Positions 26,930-34,613 of a stretch of DNA of 39,385 bases are shown piece by piece. Made by a program: the position numbers and the translations under genes. The stretch's first letter is position 1. Every line of letters starts with the position of its first letter. Under the pieces are notes generated by a model. The model searched no databases, was not told the origin of the DNA, and saw only the letters and a program-made list of their open reading frames with translations. The stretch is from JAMOAW01 sp039908535 (GTDB lineage: Bacteria; Pseudomonadota; Magnetococcia; Magnetococcales; JADFZT01). The stretch spans positions 1-39,385 of the forward strand of contig JAMOAW010000009.1 of assembly GCA_039908535.1 (NCBI GenBank). The letters are read 5' to 3'.

Positions 26930-27689
26930 TCACTGAGCAATTTTTTTCTTGCGCAATTGTAAGTAGGTATCCCGAAGGGCTACATAGGGATCAAGGGCGG
27001 CGGCTTTTAAATCTTCATACTCCCCAATCCGTAGAGAGGTATTATTTACCGTCTTATATGAATAAATTCCAGCCCTCGCCCAAGGATCCTCAGGAAGATA
27101 GTATAAAGGATTCACCAAAGCATCGCCAACGGTCCCGACCGTATCGCGCATATTGGATGGCCCTAAAATCGGCAGAACCAAATAGACGGAATCCCCCACC
27201 CCATAGGTTCCAAAAGTTTGACCAAAATCTTCCTCCCCCCCCCCGCAGATTAAAATGCTCTTCCGCGACATCCATCAAACCCAGGACACCAAGAGTGGTG
27301 TTAATTCCAAAACGCGCGAGTTCTTTACCAGCCAACTCACCCTTCCCTTGCAAAAGCGCATTTATAAAAAACTGTGGCATCGTCAAATTGCGAAACACAT
27401 TGCGAATCGCCACGCGTCCCCCTTCTGGTACGACAAAACTATAAACCTGCGCCACTGGCTTCAAAAGAGCATGATAAAAAAAATCGTTAAAAGCAAACAC
27501 CATTCGGTTCCAACCTTCCAGAGGATCAGAAACCTGTTGTTGACCGCCGTCGACATCTGCCACCAAACTATCTTCGTTCTGCACATTTTTGGCAACCTGC
27601 GAGGAGAGATCCGAAGAATCACTCCAGGCCGTTGGAATAACCATACATAGTATCAAAAAAACCAAAATATACCGCCCTATTTTTTTCAT
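26930..27689 (-). pseudogene. mlaA: MlaA (VacJ) lipid-asymmetry protein, frameshifted at a G10 tract
   Basis: MlaA removes misplaced phospholipids from the outer leaflet of the outer membrane and passes them to MlaC. The N-terminal frame (27689 down to about 27235) has an export signal, then DPLEGWNRMVFAFNDFFY, FINALLQGKG and RFGINTTLGVLGLMDVAEE. It then runs into a stretch of ten G (27235-27244) and leaves frame. The other frame continues correctly with GEEDFGQTFGTYGVGDSVYL and PILGPSNMRDTVG to 26930. Nine G would give one continuous protein of usual length (about 250). The lipobox is poor, although MlaA is usually a lipoprotein. The defect may be a real phase-variable slip or a sequencing error. 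It is divergent from the mlaEFDC operon. Confidence 0.88.
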
Positions 27690-27837
27690 GCGAAACTCAT
27701 CCTTATAAAAATTGTCCTCATTTTTGGAACCAAACCCTTGCTACTCAACGAGTGGTAGTGGATAATTTAGTCCGTTAGGAAATATATTCGTCCATTTTTT
27801 CCATCAACTTTACGAGATTCATTTAAACTTACCTCAA

Positions 27838-28608
27838 ATGATCCTATTTGTCCAACGACTCGGTCAAACCAGCATTAAAACGCTTCAATATATGGGAAGT
27901 CTCTTCATATTTCTCATCACGGTTTTAATCTATTTTTGCCTGCCCCCCTTTCGCCCCATTAACCTGCTCAAACAAATCCATTTCATTGGCATCCGTTCCC
28001 TATTTGTCATTGCCCTCACCGCCATATTTGCGGGCATGGTTTTGGCTCTACAGGGCTACTATACCCTTTCCCGTTTTGGTTCAGAGGCACTCCTTGGACC
28101 AGCCGTTGCCCTTAGCATCATCCGCGAACTCGGTCCTGTCTTATCTGGACTCATGGTAACCGGACGAGCCGGATCGGCTCTGACCGCTGAACTGGGTATC
28201 ATGCGCATTCGCGAACAATTGGACGCCCTGGAAAGCATGGGCATCCACCCTATAAAATTTTTGGTGGTACCCAAAATCCAAGCTGGACTCATCGTCTTGC
28301 CTCTTTTAACGGCCATCTTTGACGTGATCGGCATTTTGGGCGGCTACCTCGTCGCCGTGCAACTGCTTGGCATGAATGCTGGCACCTATTTTGGCGGTAT
28401 CGAATCCGCAGTCATCATGAAGGATATCACCGTTGGCCTCATCAAAGCCGTCAGTTTTGGATTGATCATTACTTGGATCTGTACCTACAAAGGCTATTTT
28501 ACCACTCGAGGCGCCGAAGGAGTCAGCCAATCCACCACCTCTGCGGTGGTGCAAAGCTCGGTACTGATTTTAATTTCCGATTATTTTATCACATCCATCA
28601 TGCTCTAG
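27838..28608 (+). CDS. mlaE: Mla phospholipid transport permease MlaE
   Basis: A 256-residue inner-membrane permease of the MlaFEDB complex, which moves phospholipids between the outer and inner membranes. The signature regions are GMVLALQGYYTLSRFGSE, ALSIIRELGPVLSGLMVTGR, AGSALTAELGIMRIREQLDA (the coupling helix that meets the ATPase) and LPLLTAIFDVIGILGGYL. Five or six hydrophobic segments are present. The gene begins an operon with mlaF, mlaD and mlaC, in an order different from E. coli mlaFEDCB. No mlaB is seen. Confidence 0.94.
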   Translation: MILFVQRLGQTSIKTLQYMGSLFIFLITVLIYFCLPPFRPINLLKQIHFIGIRSLFVIALTAIFAGMVLALQGYYTLSRFGSEALLGPAVALSIIRELGPVLSGLMVTGRAGSALTAELGIMRIREQLDALESMGIHPIKFLVVPKIQAGLIVLPLLTAIFDVIGILGGYLVAVQLLGMNAGTYFGGIESAVIMKDITVGLIKAVSFGLIITWICTYKGYFTTRGAEGVSQSTTSAVVQSSVLILISDYFITSIML

Positions 28609-28617
28609 GAACACAAC

Positions 28618-29643
28618 GTGCCGCAACCAACTGCACCTGACACTATAAAAAAAAACCAACAAAATTACCGCGATATGCTCGGAAAAAATTTGTTGACTGC
28701 TGGTTACCTGACAGAAGCACAGTTGCAGCACGCCATTAACATGGCCGAAAACTCCACGCATGGCGACCTCTTGGACAAAATTTTGCTTGATCTTAACTAT
28801 ATCACCCTGCCACAACTGCTGACCACTCTCTTTGATCAATTGACAGCAGAGCGGATAGAATATCAAAAAAATCACTTATTAGAAAATAAAAACAATGCCA
28901 TCCGCTTTATTGGCATAGATAAAACCCTCAATGAACGCAAAATTCTCGATAACATCCACTTAGAAATTCCTGCCAACAAAATCACCGCCATTATCGGCAT
29001 GAGTGGAGGGGGAAAAAGCGTGACATTAAAGCATATTATCGGCCTCATGAAACCCGATAAAGGCCAGGTTTGGATCGGAGACCAAGATATCACGCGGCTC
29101 TCTTGGTCCAAACTCAGCCAAGTTCGCAAAAAATTCGGAATGCTCTTTCAAGGGGGGGCATTATTCGACTCTATGAATATTTTTGACAATGTCGCTTTCC
29201 CTTTGCGTGAAAACACCAAACTTTCTGAAGCAGAAATCCAACAACGGGTGCAATCCTCTTTGAACGATGTCAATCTACCCCATATTGGTCAAAAATTTCC
29301 TGATGAACTCAGCGGCGGCATGTTAAAACGGGTGGCGTTGGCCCGGGCCATGGTTACCAACCCGGATATCCTCTTGCTAGATGAACCCACCGCCGGACTG
29401 GATCCCATCATCGAAAATGCCATCCACTCCCTTGTGTGCGCAACCTATTTACGAACACGTTATACCATGGTTCTTATTAGCCATGCTGTACCAGAAATAT
29501 TTAAATGGTGTCACCATGTCATCGTTTTACATCAAGGGAAATTACAATTATCATGCCCATCTCTGGAGATCACCCAATCTGAAGATCCCATCATCAAACA
29601 ATTTATTAACGGTGAACTTTCAGGCCCAATCAAGGTCATCTGA
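28618..29643 (+). CDS. mlaF: Mla ABC transporter ATPase MlaF with N-terminal MshEN-like extension
   Basis: A 341-residue ATPase, about 70-90 longer than typical MlaF. Residues about 100-335 form the ABC domain: Walker A GMSGGGKS, Q-loop MLFQGGALFDSMN, signature LSGGMLKRVALARAM, Walker B ILLLDEPTAGLDP and H-loop ISHAV. Residues about 20-90 are extra and resemble the two-part MshEN/GspE N-terminal fold: LGKNLLTAGYLTEAQLQHAI, then LLDKILLDLNYITLPQLL. Some MshEN domains bind cyclic di-GMP, but the usual arginine before LG is absent, so binding is uncertain. The start is GTG at 28618, with AGGA eight bases before, nine bases after mlaE. Confidence 0.92.
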   Translation: MPQPTAPDTIKKNQQNYRDMLGKNLLTAGYLTEAQLQHAINMAENSTHGDLLDKILLDLNYITLPQLLTTLFDQLTAERIEYQKNHLLENKNNAIRFIGIDKTLNERKILDNIHLEIPANKITAIIGMSGGGKSVTLKHIIGLMKPDKGQVWIGDQDITRLSWSKLSQVRKKFGMLFQGGALFDSMNIFDNVAFPLRENTKLSEAEIQQRVQSSLNDVNLPHIGQKFPDELSGGMLKRVALARAMVTNPDILLLDEPTAGLDPIIENAIHSLVCATYLRTRYTMVLISHAVPEIFKWCHHVIVLHQGKLQLSCPSLEITQSEDPIIKQFINGELSGPIKVI

Positions 29644-29666
29644 AACCAACGACAGGAGATCAACCA

Positions 29667-30116
29667 ATGAAAAACGCAAAACTTGAATTTGCGGTGGGAG
29701 TGTTCGTTCTGACAGGGCTTCTCTCTCTGGCTTGGCTCTCTATTAAACTGGCCAGAATGGAACTCATAGGAAGCAATTACACCTCTCTATACGCAAATTT
29801 TTCCTCTGTTTCAGGGCTAAAATCCGGTGCAAGCATTGAAATCGCTGGCGTAGAAGTCGGACGGGTGGATGCCATTATCCTCAACCATAAAGAATATGAA
29901 GCCCAAGTTTTACTAAAAATTGCCAACAACATCAACATCCAAGAAGATGCCATTGCCTCGGTACGGACCAAAGGGCTTATCGGTGATCGATATATTTTAA
30001 TCAGCCCTGGGGCCTCAGAACACATCCTAAAAGAGAACGATACCATCTCACAAACAGAACCAGCGATTAATTTTGAAGAATTAATCAGCCAATTTATCCA
30101 TGGATCCATCAAATAA
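29667..30116 (+). CDS. mlaD: Mla substrate-binding MCE-domain protein MlaD
   Basis: A 149-residue MCE protein. One N-terminal membrane anchor (FAVGVFVLTGLLSLAWLSI) is followed by the MCE beta-barrel: YTSLYANFSSVSGLKSGA, then IEIAGVEVGRVDAI, and RTKGLIGDRYILISPG. MlaD hexamers form a lipid channel on the periplasmic side of MlaE. The C-terminal helix (FEELISQFIHGSIK) is short but present. AGGAG lies seven bases before the ATG. Confidence 0.95.
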   Translation: MKNAKLEFAVGVFVLTGLLSLAWLSIKLARMELIGSNYTSLYANFSSVSGLKSGASIEIAGVEVGRVDAIILNHKEYEAQVLLKIANNINIQEDAIASVRTKGLIGDRYILISPGASEHILKENDTISQTEPAINFEELISQFIHGSIK

Positions 30117-30138
30117 CCGCTAAAACCAGGAAATATAT

Positions 30139-30759
30139 ATGTTCAGATTCATCGCGTCACGCCATGCCATGCCCTTTATTTTTGCACTATCGATCCTCTT
30201 TGTCTTAAACATGGCTCATGCCAACAATCTACAACAAATACAATCCATTGTAGATCAAGTCATCGCCACTCTAAACAACTCAGAACTCTCCAAACCAGAA
30301 AACCAACAACAGCGACGGGACGAGCTACGCAGGGTTATCTATCAACAATTTGATTTTGAAAAAATGGCGCAAAGCGCGGTAGGCTTTAAATGGCAAAAAT
30401 TTAAACCAGAACAGAAAAAAAAATTTGTTGAACTATTCAGACAAATTTTAGAAAATGCCTATCTGACTAAAATTGAACGCTATCAAGGCGAAAAATTTAT
30501 CTTTAACAAAGAGGTCGAGTTATCTCCAGAACTCTCCCGAGTGGATAGTGTTGTCTATGCCTCTAACGGACAAAATTTTAACATCTCCTATCATCTCTAT
30601 CCGACAAAAGAGGGATGGAAAATTTTCGATTTGACGATCGAAGGGGTCAGTGTCGTCGCCAATTATCGCAGCCAATTCAACCAGATTCTCGGTAATTCCA
30701 CCATTGATAAACTTATCGAAATGCTAGAAAAAAAGGTATCAGAAAACAATAAGTTATAA
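30139..30759 (+). CDS. mlaC: Periplasmic phospholipid carrier MlaC
   Basis: A 206-residue exported protein (signal peptide with FIFALSILFVLNMAHA, likely cleavage before NN). The MlaC/Ttg2D fold is shown by IVDQVIATLNN, VIYQQFDFEKMAQSAVG, FRQILENAYLTKIERY and GWKIFDLTIEGVSVVANYRS. It ferries phospholipid between MlaA at the outer membrane and MlaD at the inner membrane. It is the last gene of the operon. The partner MlaA is frameshifted in this sequence. Confidence 0.94.
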   Translation: MFRFIASRHAMPFIFALSILFVLNMAHANNLQQIQSIVDQVIATLNNSELSKPENQQQRRDELRRVIYQQFDFEKMAQSAVGFKWQKFKPEQKKKFVELFRQILENAYLTKIERYQGEKFIFNKEVELSPELSRVDSVVYASNGQNFNISYHLYPTKEGWKIFDLTIEGVSVVANYRSQFNQILGNSTIDKLIEMLEKKVSENNKL

Positions 30760-30769
30760 ACATTGCACC

Positions 30770-30878
30770 TCTCTTTGGTTTCATAAAGACAATGGGCCTT
30801 TTCTGGTAAAAGAGTGGTGATGCCATGAACGATTTCGGTGGTGGTCTTTTCTGATTTGATGTGGAGGTAGTCCTGCAT
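30770..30878 (-). pseudogene. Short transposase remnant, ISAs1-like
   Basis: The minus-strand reading LHIKSEKTTTEIVHGITTLL, then PEKA, resembles the REVVYGITSLPPEQA segment found before the final helix of ISAs1-family transposases. Only about 30 residues are recognisable, with no flanking domain or terminal repeat. The match is from memory of the motif and is weak. Confidence 0.35.
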
Positions 30879-30957
30879 TCAGGTAAGGATTCATGTTAGA
30901 ACCAAGGATGCATTATAATGATGAATGAACAGCTAAATTGCCCCAATGTGATTCATG

Positions 30958-31116
30958 TATCGGAAAAATAAAAATCAAGACCTTGGGGGGCGGAGAACCG
31001 CCCCCCCAATTCCCCCCACCCTTTTTTTTTAATTCTTAAAAAAAAGAGGGGGTCTGGGGGATTCATCCCCCAGGGTTTGGCCTTTGATTTTTTTTTGCCC
31101 GAAGGGCATCATGTTC
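30958..31116 (+). repeat. Dispersed palindromic repeat, intact copy R6
   Basis: The most complete copy: arm TATCGGAAAAATAAAAATC, GGGGGGCGG hairpin, T/A inverted repeat, CTGGGGGAT hairpin, then GCCCGAAGGGC and ATCATGTTC at 31113-31116. It lies between the mla operon and the toxin-antitoxin pair, in a region rich in remnants. Confidence 0.88.
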
Positions 31117-31245
31117 TCGATTTTTTTTGAAAATGAAAGGGTGCTTCTCAATGGCCGTCCATCCGCTTCCATCACAGCACCCAGAGATCAAGTCAAAGGG
31201 TTGGTGAATGCCTTGAAAGGATTGCAAAGGACGCTGCCAAGATGA
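31111..31245 (+). other. Short open frame fused to the end of repeat R6, probable gene fragment
   Basis: An ATG formed at the repeat end opens 44 codons (ending GLVNALKGLQRTLPR) and stops at 31243-31245, just before the brnA stop on the other strand. The part ASITAPRDQVKGLVNALKGL looks protein-like, as if it were the tail of a larger protein lost by insertion. I do not recognise the family. It has no evident ribosome site and may not be translated. Confidence 0.25.
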
Positions 31246-31524
31246 TCATGCGGGAGAGTGCGATTGGAGCCAATCCCGCAAGGCGTTGTTCATCCGGGTT
31301 TGCCAGCCTTTGCCGGAACTACGAAAGGCCGCGATTATATCGGCATCAAAACGTACTGTGGTGGAAATTTTAGTTCCATTGCCAGTGGAACGACCATGTA
31401 TTGGTTTGAGTTTGTTAAAATCAGCATCGGAAACTTCCATCGTATCCGGGTCTGAAATGATACCAATGTTGATGGCATTGTCTTCTTCAATCGTTGGTAA
31501 GTATATTTTGCGTTCGGCTAACAT
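31246..31524 (-). CDS. brnA: BrnA-type antitoxin
   Basis: About 92 residues. BrnA antitoxins bind BrnT and repress the brnTA promoter through a C-terminal ribbon-helix-helix. Here the C-terminus has TKISTTVRFDADIIAAFRSS and WQTRMNNALRDWLQ, typical of that fold. The ATG at 31524 has AGAGGGG about 10 bases upstream and lies within the toxin gene, giving a 38-base overlap. The longer frame opening at 31593 would overlap more and was not chosen. Confidence 0.85.
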   Translation of the reverse strand: MLAERKIYLPTIEEDNAINIGIISDPDTMEVSDADFNKLKPIHGRSTGNGTKISTTVRFDADIIAAFRSSGKGWQTRMNNALRDWLQSHSPA

Positions 31525-31777
31525 AACGATGTACCCCTCTGCGATTGGCCTTGCGAAAACTGATGATACGAGTGGTTTCTTCACGTTGAACAAATACCAC
31601 GCAGTACAACCGTTCCCCGATTAATCCGTAACCAACTTCTCGTGTCTCACCATAATTTCGACGACAGTCCTGCATGGCATGGACAGTATCCCATTCTAAT
31701 GGTGAAGCATCCGCCAGGGAAATGCCATGCTTCTCCAAATTGCTCACATCTTTAGCTGGGTCGTAAATAATTTTCAT
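31487..31777 (-). CDS. brnT: BrnT-type ribonuclease toxin
   Basis: About 96 residues of the BrnT/RelE-like fold, an RNase that halts growth by RNA cleavage. Motifs: YDPAKDVSNLEKHGISLADA at the N-terminus, ETREVGYGLIGERLYCVVFV in the middle and RIISFRKANRRGVHRYV at the C-terminus, where the family usually has RxISARKAxxxE. The ATG at 31777 starts the standard MKIIYDP sequence; an upstream frame from 31816 was not used. Toxin-first order with overlap is the normal brnTA arrangement. Confidence 0.86.
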   Translation of the reverse strand: MKIIYDPAKDVSNLEKHGISLADASPLEWDTVHAMQDCRRNYGETREVGYGLIGERLYCVVFVQREETTRIISFRKANRRGVHRYVSRTQNILTND

Positions 31778-31966
31778 ATTTCCATTGTAGTAACACCTAT
31801 CAAGAGATGCAACCATGAACTCTCTCGGTGACTAATCATTCCTTGAATGCAGGACCACCAAAAAAGTCACAAATTTCCCGTCTGAATGGCTTTTTCATTC
31901 TGGAACGGTCATCGACCATTTTTTTTGTCCTCTAAAAAAATGGTATTTTTGCAATTGGCTCGATAT

Positions 31967-32932
31967 TCAATTAATATTTACGTTTTTACCGAACACGTCT
32001 TCAAGGGAACGGGCATCCAAAACCAAGTCGCTCCAGAGTTCCAGAGTTTCCAAATCGGCTGTGTTGACTTTCTCTTGGATATTGGGAGGCAAGGTGCCGA
32101 AACGGCGGGTCAATAAACGGAGAAGCATGTCGGCCTTGCCTCTCTGCTCGCCGATCTGGATGCCTTCCTCTCGTCCTTCCTGACGGCCTTCCAGTTTGCC
32201 GATTCCATATGTGGATTCCACCATGCTGGCCTGATAGTGCAGATCATCCTTGTAGCGTTCATAGGCCAGACGTTCTGATTCTGAAAATTTCAATATATCA
32301 AGTTGTTCCTTGGCTTTGAGTAAACCACGAGCAGTAAAATTTTCTTTAATTTTTTCATTCTTAAGGAAGTATATCCATTCATCCAAAGTATCGCGTGCAA
32401 TATCGTCAAAGCGGTTTACTTTGATCAGATAATATTCTGGGAAAAGGTCTGCCACCGCGTTGCGACGAAATAAAGCCTTCTGTCCGTCGCTGAGGTTCAA
32501 CTCATCGTTGGTATGCAATCCTTTGAAATGAGTGGTTCCCCGATAGATATAGTCGCTGCCCTGACCTAAGTCGAAATACAGAATGCTTACAGAAATTATT
32601 TTTACAACACCGGAGTATGGTTGACCTGCGGTCATATGTTCAGTGATGACCTTAGCCGTGCTGTATAAAAGACGCTGGAGATAATCCAATTCCCGTTCAT
32701 ATTGAATCTCAATGATAATCAGCTCGCCACGATTATTTTTTACCTTAAGATCCACCCTGTTAGATTTATCATAACGGTCATCCTTGTTGCTTTCACTCTC
32801 TAAAACCTCAAGGATACAAACGTCATCATGGAGAAGCTCGCATAGAAAACCTTCCAAAATCTCAAAGTTAACCTTACTTCGTAAAAGCCGCTTTAAGGCC
32901 CAATCAAAGCTGATTAACTGGCGTTGCTTCAT
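31967..32932 (-). CDS. Rpn/PD-(D/E)XK nuclease family protein with DUF4351
   Basis: About 321 residues of the recombination-promoting nuclease (Rpn)/PDDEXK_2 group, often found near mobile DNA. The N-terminal LISFDWALKRLLRSKVNFEI is typical. SNRVDLKVKNNRGELIIIEI, followed by QYE, holds the D...E-x-Q/K nuclease core. The C-terminus has LEGRQEGREEGIQIGEQRGK followed by a DUF4351-like end (MLLRLLTRRFGTLPPNI). The ATG at 32932 has GGAGAAG eight bases upstream, better than the ATG at 32947. Intact and isolated. Confidence 0.85.
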   Translation of the reverse strand: MKQRQLISFDWALKRLLRSKVNFEILEGFLCELLHDDVCILEVLESESNKDDRYDKSNRVDLKVKNNRGELIIIEIQYERELDYLQRLLYSTAKVITEHMTAGQPYSGVVKIISVSILYFDLGQGSDYIYRGTTHFKGLHTNDELNLSDGQKALFRRNAVADLFPEYYLIKVNRFDDIARDTLDEWIYFLKNEKIKENFTARGLLKAKEQLDILKFSESERLAYERYKDDLHYQASMVESTYGIGKLEGRQEGREEGIQIGEQRGKADMLLRLLTRRFGTLPPNIQEKVNTADLETLELWSDLVLDARSLEDVFGKNVNIN

Positions 32933-33061
32933 ATCGAACTTCTCCATAAATCAATCGGTTAAGGTTTGGAACGACTAAAGCAATATTTATACTAAAAAAT
33001 AAATAAAAAAATATTTTTTTATTTATAAACCGAAACCATTTTGAGATGTGTTGTGTCCAAG

Positions 33062-33134
33062 CGTCATTCCCGCGAAGGCGGGAATCCAAAATTCGCGGTG
33101 CCCACCCTGGATCCCCGCTTTCGCGGGAATGACG
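33062..33134. repeat. Palindromic 73-bp element with CGTCATTCCCGCG ends
   Basis: Both ends read inward as CGTCATTCCCGCGAA, then AGGCGGGA or AGCGGGGA. The sequence between is about 30 bases. Elements with CATTCCCGCG inverted ends are widespread in bacterial intergenic regions and resemble dRS3-type repeats or small MITEs. It lies 145 bases downstream of DUF1566 gene A. Confidence 0.75.
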
Positions 33135-33198
33135 GAAACTACACATTCCATGTTGGGTGCGGTATAGCATTCCTCAAAAAAAAATCGCCTCCGGCTTC

Positions 33199-33279
33199 GC
33201 CGAGCAAGGGGAGAAGTCTCTCCCCCTGCAACCCCTCTCAAAAACGTCAAAGTATTCAAAGAACCAAAATGCCAAAGCA
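33199..33279. repeat. 3' flank shared by DUF1566 genes A and B
   Basis: Immediately beyond the stop of gene A. It contains AAGCATCAATGTCC, AACGTCAAAGTATTCAAAG and the hairpin GGGGAGA-GACT-TCTCCCC on the coding strand. A diverged copy follows gene B (34538-34613), and its nearest part also follows genes E and F. It could be a terminator or a recognition site for retrohoming. Confidence 0.5.
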
Positions 33280-33855
33280 TCAATGTCCACCTCGTACAGG
33301 CCAAACATAGCCGGTGCCCGTCTTGCGGTCGTTGCCCACCTTGCCGTCGTCGAGGCGCACGATCCACGCAATCGACGTGTCGTTGGCGAAGGTAGTACTC
33401 GACCAATAGGTGCTCGCCTGAACGCTAGAAAACGGATGGCCTGATGGCAAAGCAGGATTATAGTTCCCATAATCAATTAAACTTTTCAATTCTTTACGAT
33501 TTGGCAATCTCCAATCTCCAACTACAGAGCCATCCGTTAACTTGCAGAAGCCATTGGCTAAATTGTTGGCACTGGAAAGGGCACTTGTCCAAATTTGAGC
33601 TCCAAAACAATTGGCATCTTGTAACCAAATCAATCCAGTTAGATTATCGGTAACCGTACCATTATTGTTATCTGTAAATCTTGGCATTGGCCAAGCCACT
33701 CCTGGACGTAAAAAACCATCGTCACGAGTACCGTAAGAGGTGGTTTGACCTGTTTCTGGAACTGGGGCCGGATCACCTGCGGCCCAAACGACAGAAAACG
33801 GAAAATACAGAAAAAAAACAAACAGTGCATTCCGAAAAATTTTTATAATTTTCAT
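33280..33855 (-). CDS. Secreted DUF1566 lectin-like protein A, candidate DGR target
   Basis: A 191-residue exported protein (signal peptide LFVFFLYFPFSVVWAA) with a DUF1566/Lcl domain: GVAWPMPRFTDNNNGTVTDN, LTGLIWLQDANC, GDWRLPNRKEL and the final YWSSTT...WPVRGGH. This C-terminal region has the C-type-lectin-like layout used by many DGR target proteins. The candidate variable region is 33310-33414. Its codons after YWSSTT are almost all NNC, with A-free constant codons between. A strong GGAGG precedes the ATG. The ATG overlaps the stop of the degraded MutS-like gene (ATGA), so the two were translationally coupled. N-terminal half resembles protein C (about 60 residues), not B or D. Confidence 0.83.
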   Translation of the reverse strand: MKIIKIFRNALFVFFLYFPFSVVWAAGDPAPVPETGQTTSYGTRDDGFLRPGVAWPMPRFTDNNNGTVTDNLTGLIWLQDANCFGAQIWTSALSSANNLANGFCKLTDGSVVGDWRLPNRKELKSLIDYGNYNPALPSGHPFSSVQASTYWSSTTFANDTSIAWIVRLDDGKVGNDRKTGTGYVWPVRGGH

Positions 33856-34488
33856 AAACTATCCTCCAAAATCAATTTGTTATCCAACTTAGTTGAATTA
33901 TAATCCCAACGTGCTATCCATTTGCGTTCGGCAATTGTACCGATTCTCTGACCAGTCTCTTCAATCCAAACCACAGGAACAGGATATTGCCATAAAATTC
34001 ATTTAATTTTAGTCATGATTCCGGAGGAAAACCGCTTATTGTACCAAACCGATTGCGGCAAACAATCCATACGCTTTGCGGTTATCTCCCAAAAATTTCC
34101 TAGACGAATCAAAATGACATGATCTGGAAATTGTTTAAGAAACCACTTTTGCTCATAATAACTGCAAAGATATCGTGCAGTAGAGTATTACAATTTCAGC
34201 TATTTTTCGTACTTTATTTTCATTCTGCAAAGCAATCGCAACAGAATGTCCTGCTCGTACCAACCGACCTACATAAAAATCAAGACCAGACTTTAGAAAA
34301 CCACCCACCACAACTGGAGAATCTACATGGTCAGCCATCTGCAATTTTAGTCCCGTAAGGGTAGAAATTATTCTTGCATCGTCGTCCATTGTTTGCATGA
34401 ATGCGCCTACCTGCATTAATAAAATGGTATCCTCCGCTTCAAGTTTAAGTTCACGGTAATGGGCTACCAATTTATCAGAAAAGACCAT
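33852..34488 (-). pseudogene. Degraded MutS-domain-I-like protein, DGR accessory (MSL) type
   Basis: The first segment (34153-34488) reads HYRELKLEAEDTILLMQVGA, later VGRLVRAGHSVAIALQNENK and KIAEIV. This matches the N-terminal mismatch-recognition domain of MutS without the ATPase. A shift of frame then leads, by about 34150, to YYEQKWFLKQFPDHVILIRL and GNFWEI, which repeats the same domain pattern. An in-frame TGA follows at about position 34004, and the frame resumes through PVPVVWIEETGQRIGTIAER to its natural stop at 33852-33854. So it was a two-part MutS_I-like protein of roughly 210 residues, now broken by shifts and a stop. Stand-alone MutS-like (MSL) proteins are recorded as DGR accessory genes. 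It sits between two candidate DGR targets, and its start has GGAG upstream. Confidence 0.65.
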
Positions 34489-34537
34489 TTAATAACTCCG
34501 CTGTCCAAAAAAAATTTTTTTGGCTCCGCCGCTGGCG

Positions 34538-34613
34538 GGCAGGTGGGAAGTCTCCCCCCTTGCATCCCCCCTCAAAGGCGTCAAAGCATCCAAATAATCA
34601 AAGAACAAAAGCA
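34538..34613. repeat. 3' flank shared by DUF1566 genes A and B, copy after B
   Basis: A diverged copy of 33199-33279: AAGTCTCCCCCTTGCATCCC, CAAAGGCGTCAAAGCATC and AACAAAAGCATCAATATCC. The hairpin is weaker here. The first 40 bases also match the spacers after genes E and F. The remaining gap to the MutS-like gene holds a T/A palindrome (CCAAAAAAAATTTTTTTGG), probably a terminator. Confidence 0.5.

Noticed and set aside
30139..30759. A missing MlaB (STAS-domain) gene hidden after mlaC
   Set aside because: No plus-strand frame with a STAS pattern is present between 30760 and 31245. That gap holds a transposase remnant and repeat R6.
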